A stretch of 64,000 nucleotides of DNA, taken from contig NZ_SKCD01000066.1 in NCBI RefSeq assembly GCF_006542765.1, positions 1 through 64,000 on the forward strand. Direction: 5' to 3'. This DNA comes from Paenibacillus luteus (GTDB lineage: Bacteria; Bacillota; Bacilli; Paenibacillales; Paenibacillaceae). A program made the position numbers and the translations under genes. This document shows, one piece after another, positions 1 through 8,122 of the stretch. Positions within the stretch are counted from its first letter, which is position 1; every line of letters starts with the position of its first letter. The notes under the pieces are model-generated. The model searched no databases. It saw only the letters and a program-made list of their open reading frames with translations, and was not told the DNA's origin.

Positions 1-73
1 CCATGCAACTGTCGTAACTATTGTAGGCGAATCGTACCGATTGAAGGATCATTTCGTTCAAGAGGACAAGTGA
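1..73 (+). CDS. C-terminal tail of an IstB-like ATPase (partial)
   Basis: An open frame runs from base 2 to a TGA at 71-73 and encodes 23 residues containing GESYRLKD. This motif is typical of the extreme C-terminus of IstB, the AAA+ helper ATPase of IS21-family transposons, and also occurs in some DnaC-like loaders. Only the tail is visible, so the Walker motifs cannot be checked. The neighbouring terminus-like sequence at 74-120 favours IstB over a replicative loader. Confidence 0.5.
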   Translation, partial: HATVVTIVGESYRLKDHFVQEDK

Positions 74-120
74 TTTTGTACATCCTTAAACAAGCAAAAG
101 TGTACATGTTTATGTTGACA
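74..120 (+). repeat. Candidate right terminus of an IS21-type element
   Basis: Directly after the IstB-like stop there are two GTACAT blocks (about 78-83 and 101-107), and the stretch ends in TTGACA at 115-120. Multiple short repeats and a terminus starting TGTCAA on the inward strand are usual for IS21-family ends. The terminal TTGACA could also act as a -35 box for the next gene. The partner end is outside the window. Confidence 0.4.
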
Positions 121-209
121 TTTACAGTAATTGTATACACTGTTTCTAAACTACAAAAAAATAGGTAGCCAACGCTATCTAATTTATTGTAGACAGGTGA
201 GGATATTAG

Positions 210-3200
210 ATGAAAATAGAAATGGGAATTAAGGATTTATCACATGCTGAAGGTGTTTTGGAATTTTTAAATGCTATTCATGGAAATAACACTTATGAAA
301 TAAGAGTGTTGCCTGAAGGAAAGAGCGTAGCTTCTACCACAAGCATTTTACGTTATCAGGGCTATTTTTATGCATACCAGAATAAAAAGAAAGAATTGCT
401 TTGCGAGGAATCAGCAGAGAACTTTGATAAAGTAGTAATTGAAGATTATCTGCGTGAGTCCTTACATGGTGCAGTATGCTTTACGGTCAACTCACCAAAC
501 TATGAGATTATGGATTCATGTACGGTCAGTAACAGCCATATTCGTAATGGTGGGAAAATAAACAGCCAGTTTGTTGATATTGACGCACCTAAGGAATATC
601 GATTAGATGCTAAACTCCTAAGTCAATGGAAGCGTGAAACACTCGAACGTATAACGAGTTTCAAAGTCCCACCATCGATAGTATCGCGTACAAAGCATGG
701 TTTTCATGTATATTGGTTGCTTTCCGAACCAAATGATGATGTAGAGTTATTTCATTACGTGCAAAAACAGTTGGTTAAGTATTTTGATGGTGATAAAAAT
801 TGTATTAACGAAGCAAGGGTTCTGAGGTTGCCGTATTTCATGCACCAGAAAGACCCGAGGAAAAAATATCCTGTAACTGTACCTATATTTGAGCCGGAAA
901 TTCGTTATTCTCAATCTATCATAAAACAAGATTTACCTGAATTAGACGAAGAAGATTCTATATTTATACCAGAAAGAGAACCACTAATCGAATTAGTCGG
1001 TGACAAAAAGGAAAAATTGGTCGAAATTCTCATTGACAGGTTAGAGAATAGTAGGCTAAGAGGTAACAGTATTTCAGCACGATGTTGTATGCCGGATCAT
1101 GCTGATCGGAACCCGAGTGCATGGTTTGACATCCAGTATCTGTGGTACCATTGTTCATGTGGTGCGAGTTATTCAATATTCCAGCTTGCAGAGGTAATGG
1201 GATGGGAAGACGTATCTAAATTACTAGGGCATTATCCTCTTGATATACAAGGTGAAATAAATAAACTGAAGAGCAGCTTTCTTCTACCTAGCACAATCAC
1301 TTCCACATCTGAGGTGGAAAAGGATGTTCAAAAAATTACTGATGATGTTTTGTTGGAATTTTCAAAACGTAATCAAACAATCAATTCAAAGCATGTTGAG
1401 TATATATTCAATATTGTATGTTTATTACTCACTGGAAAGCGAGATAAGCCATCTCTAATTACCCTTGATATGGGGGGTGGTAAGTCTACCATCATTGAAA
1501 CCTTTATTAAGGTGATGCTTAGACAGGATAAGAATTTTGGTGCTATTCTTGTTCTAGAACGTATCATTGATGTAAAGAAAATCGTGAGTGAAATAAATGA
1601 CGAATTGGGATATAAAGCACTCTTTGAAATGTATGGATTTGATAAAACAGAATGCCTCATGAACCAAAAGAATGGATGTAACTACACATCTTGTGCTGCA
1701 TCTAAAAATAAAAGCAAGTGTTCTGAAATGAATAGTTGTCGATATTGGGGTCAGAAAATTGAACAGATTGACTATCCTGTATTAGTTATGACTTCAGAAC
1801 GACTATTATCAAGTACAAAGGGTTTTACAAGTAAATATGGTTATTTTATGCGAGATGATAAAAGAATAGAGCGTAAATGGTTAATGGTTGATGAAAAACC
1901 TAAGTTTATTTACATAGCTGAGTATCCATTAAAATTATTTCAGTCTCTTACGGACAACATCAAGGATCGTTTGTTGGCAAATGGCTATGAGAAAGAGTCT
2001 TTAGAGCTTTCAAATGCTGTAACGACCATCCTATCATTATACGATTCAGCTTCAAAGTATCGTAAGATAATCGAGCAGACGAATTGTATTTTTGGATTTT
2101 CAGAAGCAACATTAAGAAAGCATACCGAGTTATTCGACATTACAGATAAAGAGTTTGCAATTTTGGAATTTATTAGTTGTGTTATCCGTAATGGTGGCAT
2201 TATTGAAACGAAGACAGTTAAAGGGCAATCCGTTTCATCTATTGCAACAAGTAGATATCATAACTATAGACAATTCCAAGATTTCAACACGTATATCTTT
2301 GATGGCACTGGCGATATGGACGCTGATTATATCCATGGACGTTATCACGCTTATGATTTTGAGCCATTGAGAACGTTTGAAGGATTGACGTTATATCAAT
2401 GTGCCAATGTAAGAGGAACTAAAAGCATCATGGAACAAGCAGGAACCGTGCAATCATTTTGTAATGATGTACGTATTATTGCGAATGAGAATCCATCTGA
2501 AAAGATATTTCTCCCAGTATTTAAAAGTCAACGCAATGAGGTGGAGAGCTTTTTGAGTGACTTGATTCAAGATGGCAAAATAAAAGTAGCTCATTACGGC
2601 TCCACTAAAGGGAGTAATAAATATCAAGATTGTAATATTGTTATCTTAGGTGGCATTCTCCATAAAGGTGAAGGATATTACATGGCAAAAACAAAAGCAA
2701 TATTAGAACAAAAAGGTGAATCTCTTGAAAGTTTGGATGGCCTTACGTACACATCAAGAAGATTCATTGATCCGCGCATTGAAATATTTAAAATATTAGA
2801 TATGCTGGTTGATTACTCACAGGAGCTTAAACGTTCAAGCCAACGTGATAGTTCAAAAAATGTGTTTGGTAAGATTTTCATGTTTTACAAAGACGATATT
2901 TTACTCCAATACATGGGGATCAAGTTTCCTGGTTGTAATGTAGTCAAATGGAGTCCTAAGAACATGCTCGATCTCGAAATAGATCGAAAAGGTAATGCTA
3001 CTAACATGCATCTTGTAAAAAGACTCCTTAAAGAGGAAGCAGGAGCGGATATAATATGGTACAGTACTTTGTTGAAACGTTCGGGATTGAGCAAGGGTGT
3101 GTTTTCTCGAACTTTCAATCATAAGAAAATTCAAGAGTTTATATCTGCTCTGGGATACGCTGAAGAAGATGACGAAAACAAGTTGGACAAAAGACAAAGA

Positions 3201-3227
3201 TATCTTACAAGAGCATCTTCCGTTTAA
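210..3227 (+). CDS. Primase / zinc finger / helicase replication protein
   Basis: This 1005-aa protein has three visible parts. The N-terminal third looks like an archaeo-eukaryotic-type (RepB-like) primase: a DxD metal motif at D123/D125, SRTKHGFHVYW at 159-169 and an RVLRLP segment near 203-208. Residues about 290-320 have a CHC2-like zinc finger (C292/C293, H296, C315, C317). From about 415 there is a P-loop, GGGKST (422-427), and a DE pair at 561-562 as Walker B. Between the two lies a cysteine cluster (C482, C490, C495, C504, C510), placed as in DinG/XPD Fe-S helicases. An SD (AGGTGAGG) precedes the ATG. It probably primes and unwinds DNA for replication of the island. The family assignment comes from motifs only; the Fe-S idea is inference. 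Confidence 0.75.
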   Translation: MKIEMGIKDLSHAEGVLEFLNAIHGNNTYEIRVLPEGKSVASTTSILRYQGYFYAYQNKKKELLCEESAENFDKVVIEDYLRESLHGAVCFTVNSPNYEIMDSCTVSNSHIRNGGKINSQFVDIDAPKEYRLDAKLLSQWKRETLERITSFKVPPSIVSRTKHGFHVYWLLSEPNDDVELFHYVQKQLVKYFDGDKNCINEARVLRLPYFMHQKDPRKKYPVTVPIFEPEIRYSQSIIKQDLPELDEEDSIFIPEREPLIELVGDKKEKLVEILIDRLENSRLRGNSISARCCMPDHADRNPSAWFDIQYLWYHCSCGASYSIFQLAEVMGWEDVSKLLGHYPLDIQGEINKLKSSFLLPSTITSTSEVEKDVQKITDDVLLEFSKRNQTINSKHVEYIFNIVCLLLTGKRDKPSLITLDMGGGKSTIIETFIKVMLRQDKNFGAILVLERIIDVKKIVSEINDELGYKALFEMYGFDKTECLMNQKNGCNYTSCAASKNKSKCSEMNSCRYWGQKIEQIDYPVLVMTSERLLSSTKGFTSKYGYFMRDDKRIERKWLMVDEKPKFIYIAEYPLKLFQSLTDNIKDRLLANGYEKESLELSNAVTTILSLYDSASKYRKIIEQTNCIFGFSEATLRKHTELFDITDKEFAILEFISCVIRNGGIIETKTVKGQSVSSIATSRYHNYRQFQDFNTYIFDGTGDMDADYIHGRYHAYDFEPLRTFEGLTLYQCANVRGTKSIMEQAGTVQSFCNDVRIIANENPSEKIFLPVFKSQRNEVESFLSDLIQDGKIKVAHYGSTKGSNKYQDCNIVILGGILHKGEGYYMAKTKAILEQKGESLESLDGLTYTSRRFIDPRIEIFKILDMLVDYSQELKRSSQRDSSKNVFGKIFMFYKDDILLQYMGIKFPGCNVVKWSPKNMLDLEIDRKGNATNMHLVKRLLKEEAGADIIWYSTLLKRSGLSKGVFSRTFNHKKIQEFISALGYAEEDDENKLDKRQRYLTRASSV

Positions 3228-3230
3228 ATA

Positions 3231-3277
3231 ATAGTTCGCATTTTCCTATAAAGTATATGTAGGGAAATGCGAACTAT
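3231..3277 (+). repeat. 18-bp-arm hairpin, copy 1
   Basis: Three bases after the primase-helicase stop, arms 3231-3248 and 3260-3277 are complementary apart from one G-U position, with an 11-nt loop. The outer arm is ATAGTTCGCA / TGCGAACTAT. A closely similar hairpin lies at 21206-21249. It may end transcription, but the T-run after it is weak; a replication or repeat role is possible. Confidence 0.7.
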
Positions 3278-3733
3278 TTTAAATGTGTAATACTAGCACA
3301 ACTAGTAGATCAGTCAGCTGGCCTTAGTACACCACTTATAATTCCTCCTGAAATTTTCCTGATGTATCTTAATATCTTAAGGTAAAGGTTTGATTCTCTA
3401 TTAATGCATTAGAAACCTTCGAAAAAGCATTATAGCAGTTAAGGTAGTAAAATAGAAACTTATGTGGCTACAGATTAAGCAAGCAAATGATACTTACAGA
3501 TCATTCATTGTTATATTTAGTGATACGAAACGGTTACGACTCTAATACTGATGCAAAGTAAGGTTAATATATCGTTATCGTATCATCATCGTTGATCTAT
3601 CGTGCCTTTGTGTGGCGTATGTTTTGATTGTAGAGAGTTTGACTTGCTTTCTTCCATTAACTCATGTTAAATGGAGATAGGTGGTATTTCTGCATCAGGT
3701 AATCGAAACCAACTTACGGAGGTGTTAGCAATC
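3278..3733. other. Non-coding AT-rich gap
   Basis: About 450 bases without a convincing gene. The sequence is AT-rich with ATCGT-type short repeats around 3570-3605. Its position beside the replication protein makes it a possible origin region, but I see no iterons or DnaA-box cluster that proves this. Confidence 0.4.
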
Positions 3734-3952
3734 ATGTTGGACTTCAAAGAGGTGCTTAAAGAATTTGAAGAGAAGAAAGCAGAGCTGTACATAGCAGAAA
3801 ATGAAAAAGAACAGCAGTTGCTTAATGACATTTGCAAGAACTCAATTATCAAAGAAAAAACGCTTAGTAGTTTAATACCTCTCTTTATTTCAATTCCCCT
3901 GCAATTGCTTTCCTTGTTTCCCAAATTGCAATTAGATCATAGCTTAGTATGA
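3734..3952 (+). CDS. Small protein, first of three DFKE-type paralogues
   Basis: The ATG at 3734 follows GGAGGTG with 9-nt spacing, which is why it is preferred to an in-frame ATG at 3671. The 72-aa product starts MLDFKEVLKEFEEKKAELY and is charged and helical for about 45 residues. It then becomes hydrophobic (SLIPLFISIPLQLLSLF), which could be a membrane segment or the result of a frameshift. The next gene starts almost the same way, so the two look like tandem duplicates. Function unknown. Confidence 0.5.
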   Translation: MLDFKEVLKEFEEKKAELYIAENEKEQQLLNDICKNSIIKEKTLSSLIPLFISIPLQLLSLFPKLQLDHSLV

Positions 3953-3986
3953 AGTGATATAACCGGCTATAGGAGGTGTACGTTCT

Positions 3987-4118
3987 ATGATGGATTTTAA
4001 AGAATTGACTAAGAAGATGATGGAGAATCAGAATGAGTTCTATACAAGAGAATTAGCTATTGAAAAGTCACGAAGAGAAGAAAAGCAGACATTAAAGCCT
4101 GAGAAAGCGCAAAACTAA
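3987..4118 (+). CDS. 43-aa protein, second DFKE-type paralogue
   Basis: An AGGAGGTG SD lies 8 nt before ATG 3987. The product starts MMDFKELTKKMMENQNEFY and is lysine/glutamate rich, probably one helix. It resembles the start of the protein encoded just upstream and the broken ORF just downstream. No known family recognised. Confidence 0.5.
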   Translation: MMDFKELTKKMMENQNEFYTRELAIEKSRREEKQTLKPEKAQN

Positions 4119-4131
4119 GCTATCTCTTTAG

Positions 4132-4278
4132 TGGAAAAGCTTTGCTAAAGCTTTTGAAGAAGAAAAGCATGAATTTTATAAGTCTGTAGCAAAGGAAAGC
4201 CAAGAGCCAGCTAATCCAGCGAGTTATAAAATAATCCAATGGCTAAGGGAGAGTAACAATGATAAAACCTATTCTTAA
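4132..4278 (+). pseudogene. Degenerate third DFKE-type copy
   Basis: The frame from 4132 encodes FAKAFEEEKHEFYKSVAKE and continues to TAA at 4276-4278, but a stop lies directly upstream and no start codon is present. The pattern (F-x-EE-K-x-E-FY) matches the two genes before it. It overlaps the start of the next small gene by 20 nt. Probably a decayed paralogue. Confidence 0.45.
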
Positions 4279-4408
4279 TAAATCAACTGGTATGACACAA
4301 GAACAGAGAGACGCTTGGAGCAAGTTTATCGGTTCAGATTCATCCAAGATGGACTTAAACAAAGTTAGAGATTGGTACAAGGAAAGCGAAACAAGCAAGG
4401 AAGACTAA
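4259..4408 (+). CDS. 49-aa hypothetical protein
   Basis: ATG 4259 is preceded by GGGAGAG. The product is a soluble 49-aa peptide with the segment MTQEQRDAWSKFIGSDSSK and a charged end; a strong terminator follows at once. No family recognised. The good SD and the terminator placement support a real gene. Confidence 0.55.
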   Translation: MIKPILNKSTGMTQEQRDAWSKFIGSDSSKMDLNKVRDWYKESETSKED

Positions 4409-4447
4409 GGCCGGTCCAGAGATGGATTGGTCTTTTGTTTTGATTTT
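4407..4447 (+). terminator. Intrinsic terminator
   Basis: A 12-bp stem (4407-4418 with 4423-4434, several G-U pairs) with loop GAGA is followed by a T-rich run. Confidence 0.75.
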
Positions 4448-4553
4448 TAAGAAGAGAACAACTTATTTTCATGTGTGTAAGTAATTTTACCTAGACCAAA
4501 AGGACTATTAGTGTTATGCTGATGGAATATATGGAATAAGGTGGGATAATTAA

Positions 4554-4976
4554 GTGAAAAGGTTTAATATTTTAATTGGAATAGTAGGCATATCAGCTTT
4601 TTTGTCAGGATGCAATGCTGCTAATAACAATGCAATTGATGATATTCCTACTGCATCACCAGAAACAGTAATTGTAGAAGAAAAAGATACAGATACAGAG
4701 GATAAATCCGATGTGTCATCTCTTTTTATAAAAAGTCCTGCTGGGTCAACCAGTAAAGAAGCCCCTTACACTAAGGGGCAGTTAGAGTCTGATCCAAAAG
4801 CGCCGTCTACCAATATAAATGACTATAATTCAGATGGTGAGTATGTTCCTGAAGGAGGAATCAGTGACAATCCTTCTGATTATAATGCAAATGGTGAATA
4901 TAAACCAATTGAAGAAATGACACAAGAAGAAATGCGTATTGAATTAGAAGCGATGCTTGAAAGTGCATTGGAATAA
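4554..4976 (+). CDS. Small lipoprotein
   Basis: A GTG start with AAGGTGGG upstream gives a 140-aa protein with a short signal peptide and the lipobox LSGC (Cys20). It should be lipid-anchored on the outer face of the membrane. The mature part is acidic and low in complexity, with two copies of a DYN(S/A)(D/N)GEY(V/K)P motif near residues 91-116 and a glutamate-rich tail. No enzymatic domain is visible. A terminator follows, so it seems to be a single-gene unit. Confidence 0.75.
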   Translation: MKRFNILIGIVGISAFLSGCNAANNNAIDDIPTASPETVIVEEKDTDTEDKSDVSSLFIKSPAGSTSKEAPYTKGQLESDPKAPSTNINDYNSDGEYVPEGGISDNPSDYNANGEYKPIEEMTQEEMRIELEAMLESALE

Positions 4977-5001
4977 AAACATGACTACTCTGGTAGTGAG
5001 T

Positions 5002-5032
5002 AACCCCACTTCTTGTATGAAGTGGTTTTTTG
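5002..5032 (+). terminator. Intrinsic terminator
   Basis: Stem CCACTTC (5006-5012) with GAAGTGG (5019-5025) followed by six Ts. Confidence 0.8.
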
Positions 5033-5141
5033 TATAGAGAAACTAGAAAAAAACCAAATAGGAAAGGTAATCCTGGTTATAGCACTAAGCTGGATCGTGA
5101 TTGTATAGGATGTGAATAATTGAAGCTCAGAAGCGAGGGAT

Positions 5142-5328
5142 TATGAAGGTATTATTAAACGTTTTGAAGGCGATATCGTGTTATTGAGATTAATGGTCAA
5201 ACAGTGGAAGTAATACGAAAAAACAGAACTCAAATGTACTTTTAGTATCTTCTGATATCAATCTTCAAAACAAAGTGGAATATGTTAATTTATCATTTGT
5301 GGAACCATCTGAAATTTGTATTAGATAA
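5142..5328 (+). pseudogene. Frameshifted DUF3006-like gene
   Basis: In one frame the DNA encodes YEGIIKRFEGDIV. After a one-base loss the next frame continues IEINGQTVEVI, and a second shift leads into a tail ending at TAA 5326-5328. The joined text (RFEGDxxVxEINGQTV) looks like DUF3006 proteins, small beta-rich proteins of Firmicutes. At least two frameshifts make it non-functional. Confidence 0.5.
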
Positions 5329-5358
5329 TTACTAATGTAATAATTCATTTATAGGGAT

Positions 5359-5745
5359 GTGATTGCAATAGTTAAAATTAAATTTCCCATAGTATGCAAT
5401 AACACTGGAGAAAATTTCACTTCCTATAAAGCTTACTTGCAAAGTAATCATTGGCAAGATGTTCGTGCTAGGTACAAAGCTTCAAAATTTAAAAATGAAT
5501 GCAATGTATGTAAATCTAAATCTAAATTAAACCTTCACCACAAATCATATAAGCGTGTAGGTAATGAGAGATTAAATGACTTAATATATTTGTGTGAGTC
5601 CTGCCATAAGTTAGCGCACACGCTCCTTGAAGGTGATCACAGCACAAGAATAAATCTTTGGAATATCAACAGAAGAATGAGAAAAAGGAAAGATAGTCCA
5701 AGCTCGACATTTTCAAATAATAATCCTCAGAATAAGCAACGATAA
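5359..5745 (+). CDS. HNH-type nuclease domain protein
   Basis: 128 aa. Residues 48-51 (CNVC) and 79-82 (CESC) would bind a structural zinc, and LHH at 59-61 with CHKLAH at 82-87 fits an HNH/McrA-like nuclease fold with H60/H61 and H83/H87 as candidate metal ligands. A basic tail (RRMRKRK) may bind DNA. The start is GTG 5359 with only a moderate SD; a few N-terminal residues are uncertain. Stand-alone HNH proteins are common in phages and islands as homing or packaging nucleases; its specific role is not evident. Confidence 0.7.
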   Translation: MIAIVKIKFPIVCNNTGENFTSYKAYLQSNHWQDVRARYKASKFKNECNVCKSKSKLNLHHKSYKRVGNERLNDLIYLCESCHKLAHTLLEGDHSTRINLWNINRRMRKRKDSPSSTFSNNNPQNKQR

Positions 5746-5796
5746 ATTAACTAGGGCAATGTTTATAAATTCTCGGATTTATTTGGAGGGATGTTA

Positions 5797-6318
5797 TTGA
5801 AGCCTAGAATTGTTGAAAAAGCAATTGTATCTACCGCGATTTTTTCGGATAATGATGATTATCGATATAGATTAACACGCGTTTGGGATAAAGATAAAAA
5901 GTTAGCAGCTTTGGTAATGTTGAATCCAAGTAAGGCGACAGAACTAAAGTCAGATCAAACAGTAATGAATATGACTAATTTCTTGGTTGATAATGACTAT
6001 GGTGGAATTGAGATTGTTAATTTATTTGCTTATATGACGACACCACGTTCTGGTCTTAAAAATAGAAGTCAAGAATATGAAAAATACAATGATGATTACA
6101 TTATTCAAGGAGTCAATTCTGATATAGTTGAGATAATTATTGTTGGTTGGGGATCAGACAATACAGAACATGTTAGGCGTAAAAGACAAGTAGAAAAAAT
6201 GCTTTTACCGTATAGGGAGAAGTTGAAATGTTTTCAAGATAAGGATGGTAAACAACCCAGACATCCTGCATATTACTCTGAGATGTGGACATTGGTGGAT
6301 TATAATTTTGTCTTTTAG
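5797..6318 (+). CDS. DUF1643 family protein
   Basis: 173 aa. The block RYRLTRVWD, followed by LVMLNPSKA, the SDQTV segment and VNLFAY, is the hallmark of DUF1643, whose molecular function is not established. TTG 5797 sits six bases after GGAGGG; an ATG at 5791 directly abuts the SD and is less likely. Members of this family are often found on phages and mobile islands. It ends shortly before a two-way terminator shared with the convergent nuclease-like gene. Confidence 0.8.
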   Translation: MKPRIVEKAIVSTAIFSDNDDYRYRLTRVWDKDKKLAALVMLNPSKATELKSDQTVMNMTNFLVDNDYGGIEIVNLFAYMTTPRSGLKNRSQEYEKYNDDYIIQGVNSDIVEIIIVGWGSDNTEHVRRKRQVEKMLLPYREKLKCFQDKDGKQPRHPAYYSEMWTLVDYNFVF

Positions 6319-6449
6319 AAAAAAGATAAAATGATGATCTGAATTAGGTGCACATTGAATGTCGTAGAACGTCATATATAAAATATAGAATATACATGGT
6401 ACAAGGGAGTATTTAATGTGAAGCACCTTATATTATACGAAGTAATAAG

Positions 6450-6486
6450 AAGGAAGGAGCCTAAGTAGCCGCTCCTTCTTTTTTAA
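6450..6486. terminator. Two-way intrinsic terminator
   Basis: Stem GAAGGAGC (6453-6460) with GCTCCTTC (6471-6478), T-run on the plus strand. It lies between convergent genes and overlaps the last bases of the minus-strand gene. Confidence 0.75.
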
Positions 6487-7313
6487 ATCCAGTTCATTTG
6501 ATCTGTTTCATCGTTATAGACGTATTGTTTTATTCCTTTAAACAAATCAATGCTTATCTTCTTGAGTGCAAACGGATTATGGAATAACTTAAAGCTATAA
6601 TGGAATCCCTTCTCTGTCAGAAGATCCTGAAGTGTTGCTACAGCACTGATTCGGGTGTTACGATGTGACTGGAACAATCCAGAAACTTCAAAACTTCTCT
6701 CAGGCGCATTGGACAAATTAGAGCTGTTTATAGATAAGACCAGTTTTTCTTCGCCGTACAACGCTTCTATAATGCCTGAATGATAGCTGTGAGTAATTGG
6801 AATCCTCATATCACCTGAAAAGATCAGTAGGTTAGTATTGTTCTTATCTAGTTGCTTATTAGTGGCATCTTTAATTGTCTTACGAATGCTAAGCGCATCA
6901 TTACCACTCCACACAATGCTATCAGGCTCCTTGATAGGGGATTTTACTTCAACAAAGATATCGTCTGATTCAGTGTGAATTGTAAACTCGTCTTTAGTGT
7001 TGTTTTTTCCCTTGGGATGAAATGAGATTTTATGACCATTGCTTTCAACGCAATAAGCCGCCATTAGTTCATTCTTTGCTTGAAAGAAGGTATTCCATGC
7101 GTTCGACATTAAACGATTTTTTAAATCATCTTCCATTATCTCATGTCTAAATGCTACCTCAAGATAAGTGTCGAATTTAACTTGCCTGATTAATGCCCCC
7201 TCATCAGTGGCAGTAAGGAAGTATGGGACACCTTCTGGTTTTTTCATTCTTGCTAATTGCAACCTCATCTTATTTAATTGCGATTCCCCATATAATCTAA
7301 CGATATTATTCAT
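6483..7313 (-). CDS. PD-(D/E)XK nuclease-like protein
   Basis: 276 aa. The order E82 (KNELMAAY), D108 (KDEF) and E122-x-K124 (FVEVKSP) with intervening beta-strand patterns fits the catalytic core of the PD-(D/E)XK nuclease superfamily. N-terminal helices (1-75) precede the core and a C-terminal 140-residue region carries no motif I recognise. It stands alone, convergent with the DUF1643 gene. Possible roles are a restriction-type nuclease or DNA-repair enzyme of the island. The fold is inferred from motif order only. Confidence 0.55.
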   Translation of the reverse strand: MNNIVRLYGESQLNKMRLQLARMKKPEGVPYFLTATDEGALIRQVKFDTYLEVAFRHEIMEDDLKNRLMSNAWNTFFQAKNELMAAYCVESNGHKISFHPKGKNNTKDEFTIHTESDDIFVEVKSPIKEPDSIVWSGNDALSIRKTIKDATNKQLDKNNTNLLIFSGDMRIPITHSYHSGIIEALYGEEKLVLSINSSNLSNAPERSFEVSGLFQSHRNTRISAVATLQDLLTEKGFHYSFKLFHNPFALKKISIDLFKGIKQYVYNDETDQMNWI

Positions 7314-7564
7314 TTTTCAGCTCCATGATAGGAAAAAGTTAGTGAGTGTAGTCTATAGCGTAATATTCTTTTCAATATCTTTATTACGATTCATTACCAT
7401 CCTATTCGATTTTTTTATACATGACCATATAGAAAGTATTGCTTATTGATACTGCTTTATTTGTCCTGAATTGAGACATATTACCTATTATATCGTATAA
7501 TTGCTGGAAGAGAAGGAAGTAATAATGAAAGTTGGTGTATCAGTTGAGAGAGAAATTCGCATTC

Positions 7565-7756
7565 ATGAATTATAAGCTAATTATTAAAATAATTGTCGCT
7601 GTTTTTTTCATACAGCTCTCAATGAAGTTCTTATCCAATAATAACTATTTAGTAAGTGGAGGATTTACCATAGCTGGTGTATTTTTATTAATTCATGTAC
7701 TTGAGCGCAGCTATAACAACGGAAAGAATAATCAAAAATCAAACATGTTTAAATAA
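7565..7756 (+). CDS. Small two-helix membrane protein
   Basis: 63 aa from ATG 7565 (GAGAG upstream); an in-frame GTG at 7532 would add 11 residues. There are two hydrophobic segments (IIKIIVAVFFIQLSMKF and YLVSGGFTIAGVFLLIHVL) and a basic, asparagine-rich tail. No family recognised. Confidence 0.5.
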   Translation: MNYKLIIKIIVAVFFIQLSMKFLSNNNYLVSGGFTIAGVFLLIHVLERSYNNGKNNQKSNMFK

Positions 7757-7791
7757 GAGTCTGATTTTATTTGAAATAGGGGTTAAAATAA

Positions 7792-8061
7792 ATGGCAATT
7801 TGTATTGTTTTCGAATTAGTTCAGTTAACTAATTCAGGTGCTCGTTATAAATATGGCGAATGTTTAAAAGACTTGGATTATGAACTAGAATTTCGATTTA
7901 TTGGGGTCGATTTTAATCAAGAAGACATTTTGATTGACGATATAATGATCCTAGTCAGCGAAAAGAAAAGTCGATTTATGGCGCTCAAAGTTTTCTCACA
8001 AGTATATAAGACTTACATCATAGATGGAACATTTATACCAAAAGGTGGATACTACGCGTAA
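7792..8061 (+). CDS. Hypothetical protein
   Basis: 89 aa with SD AGGGG. Soluble, with a hydrophobic beta-strand beginning (MAICIVFELVQL) and an acidic middle (DFNQEDILIDDIMI). It lies in the run of small genes joined by short intergenic motifs. No family recognised. Confidence 0.5.
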   Translation: MAICIVFELVQLTNSGARYKYGECLKDLDYELEFRFIGVDFNQEDILIDDIMILVSEKKSRFMALKVFSQVYKTYIIDGTFIPKGGYYA

Positions 8062-8122
8062 GAAGGCTAATAATACACGGATTTTAAGATAATTCTATGA
8101 AAAATAAATGGAGGCACGAATT

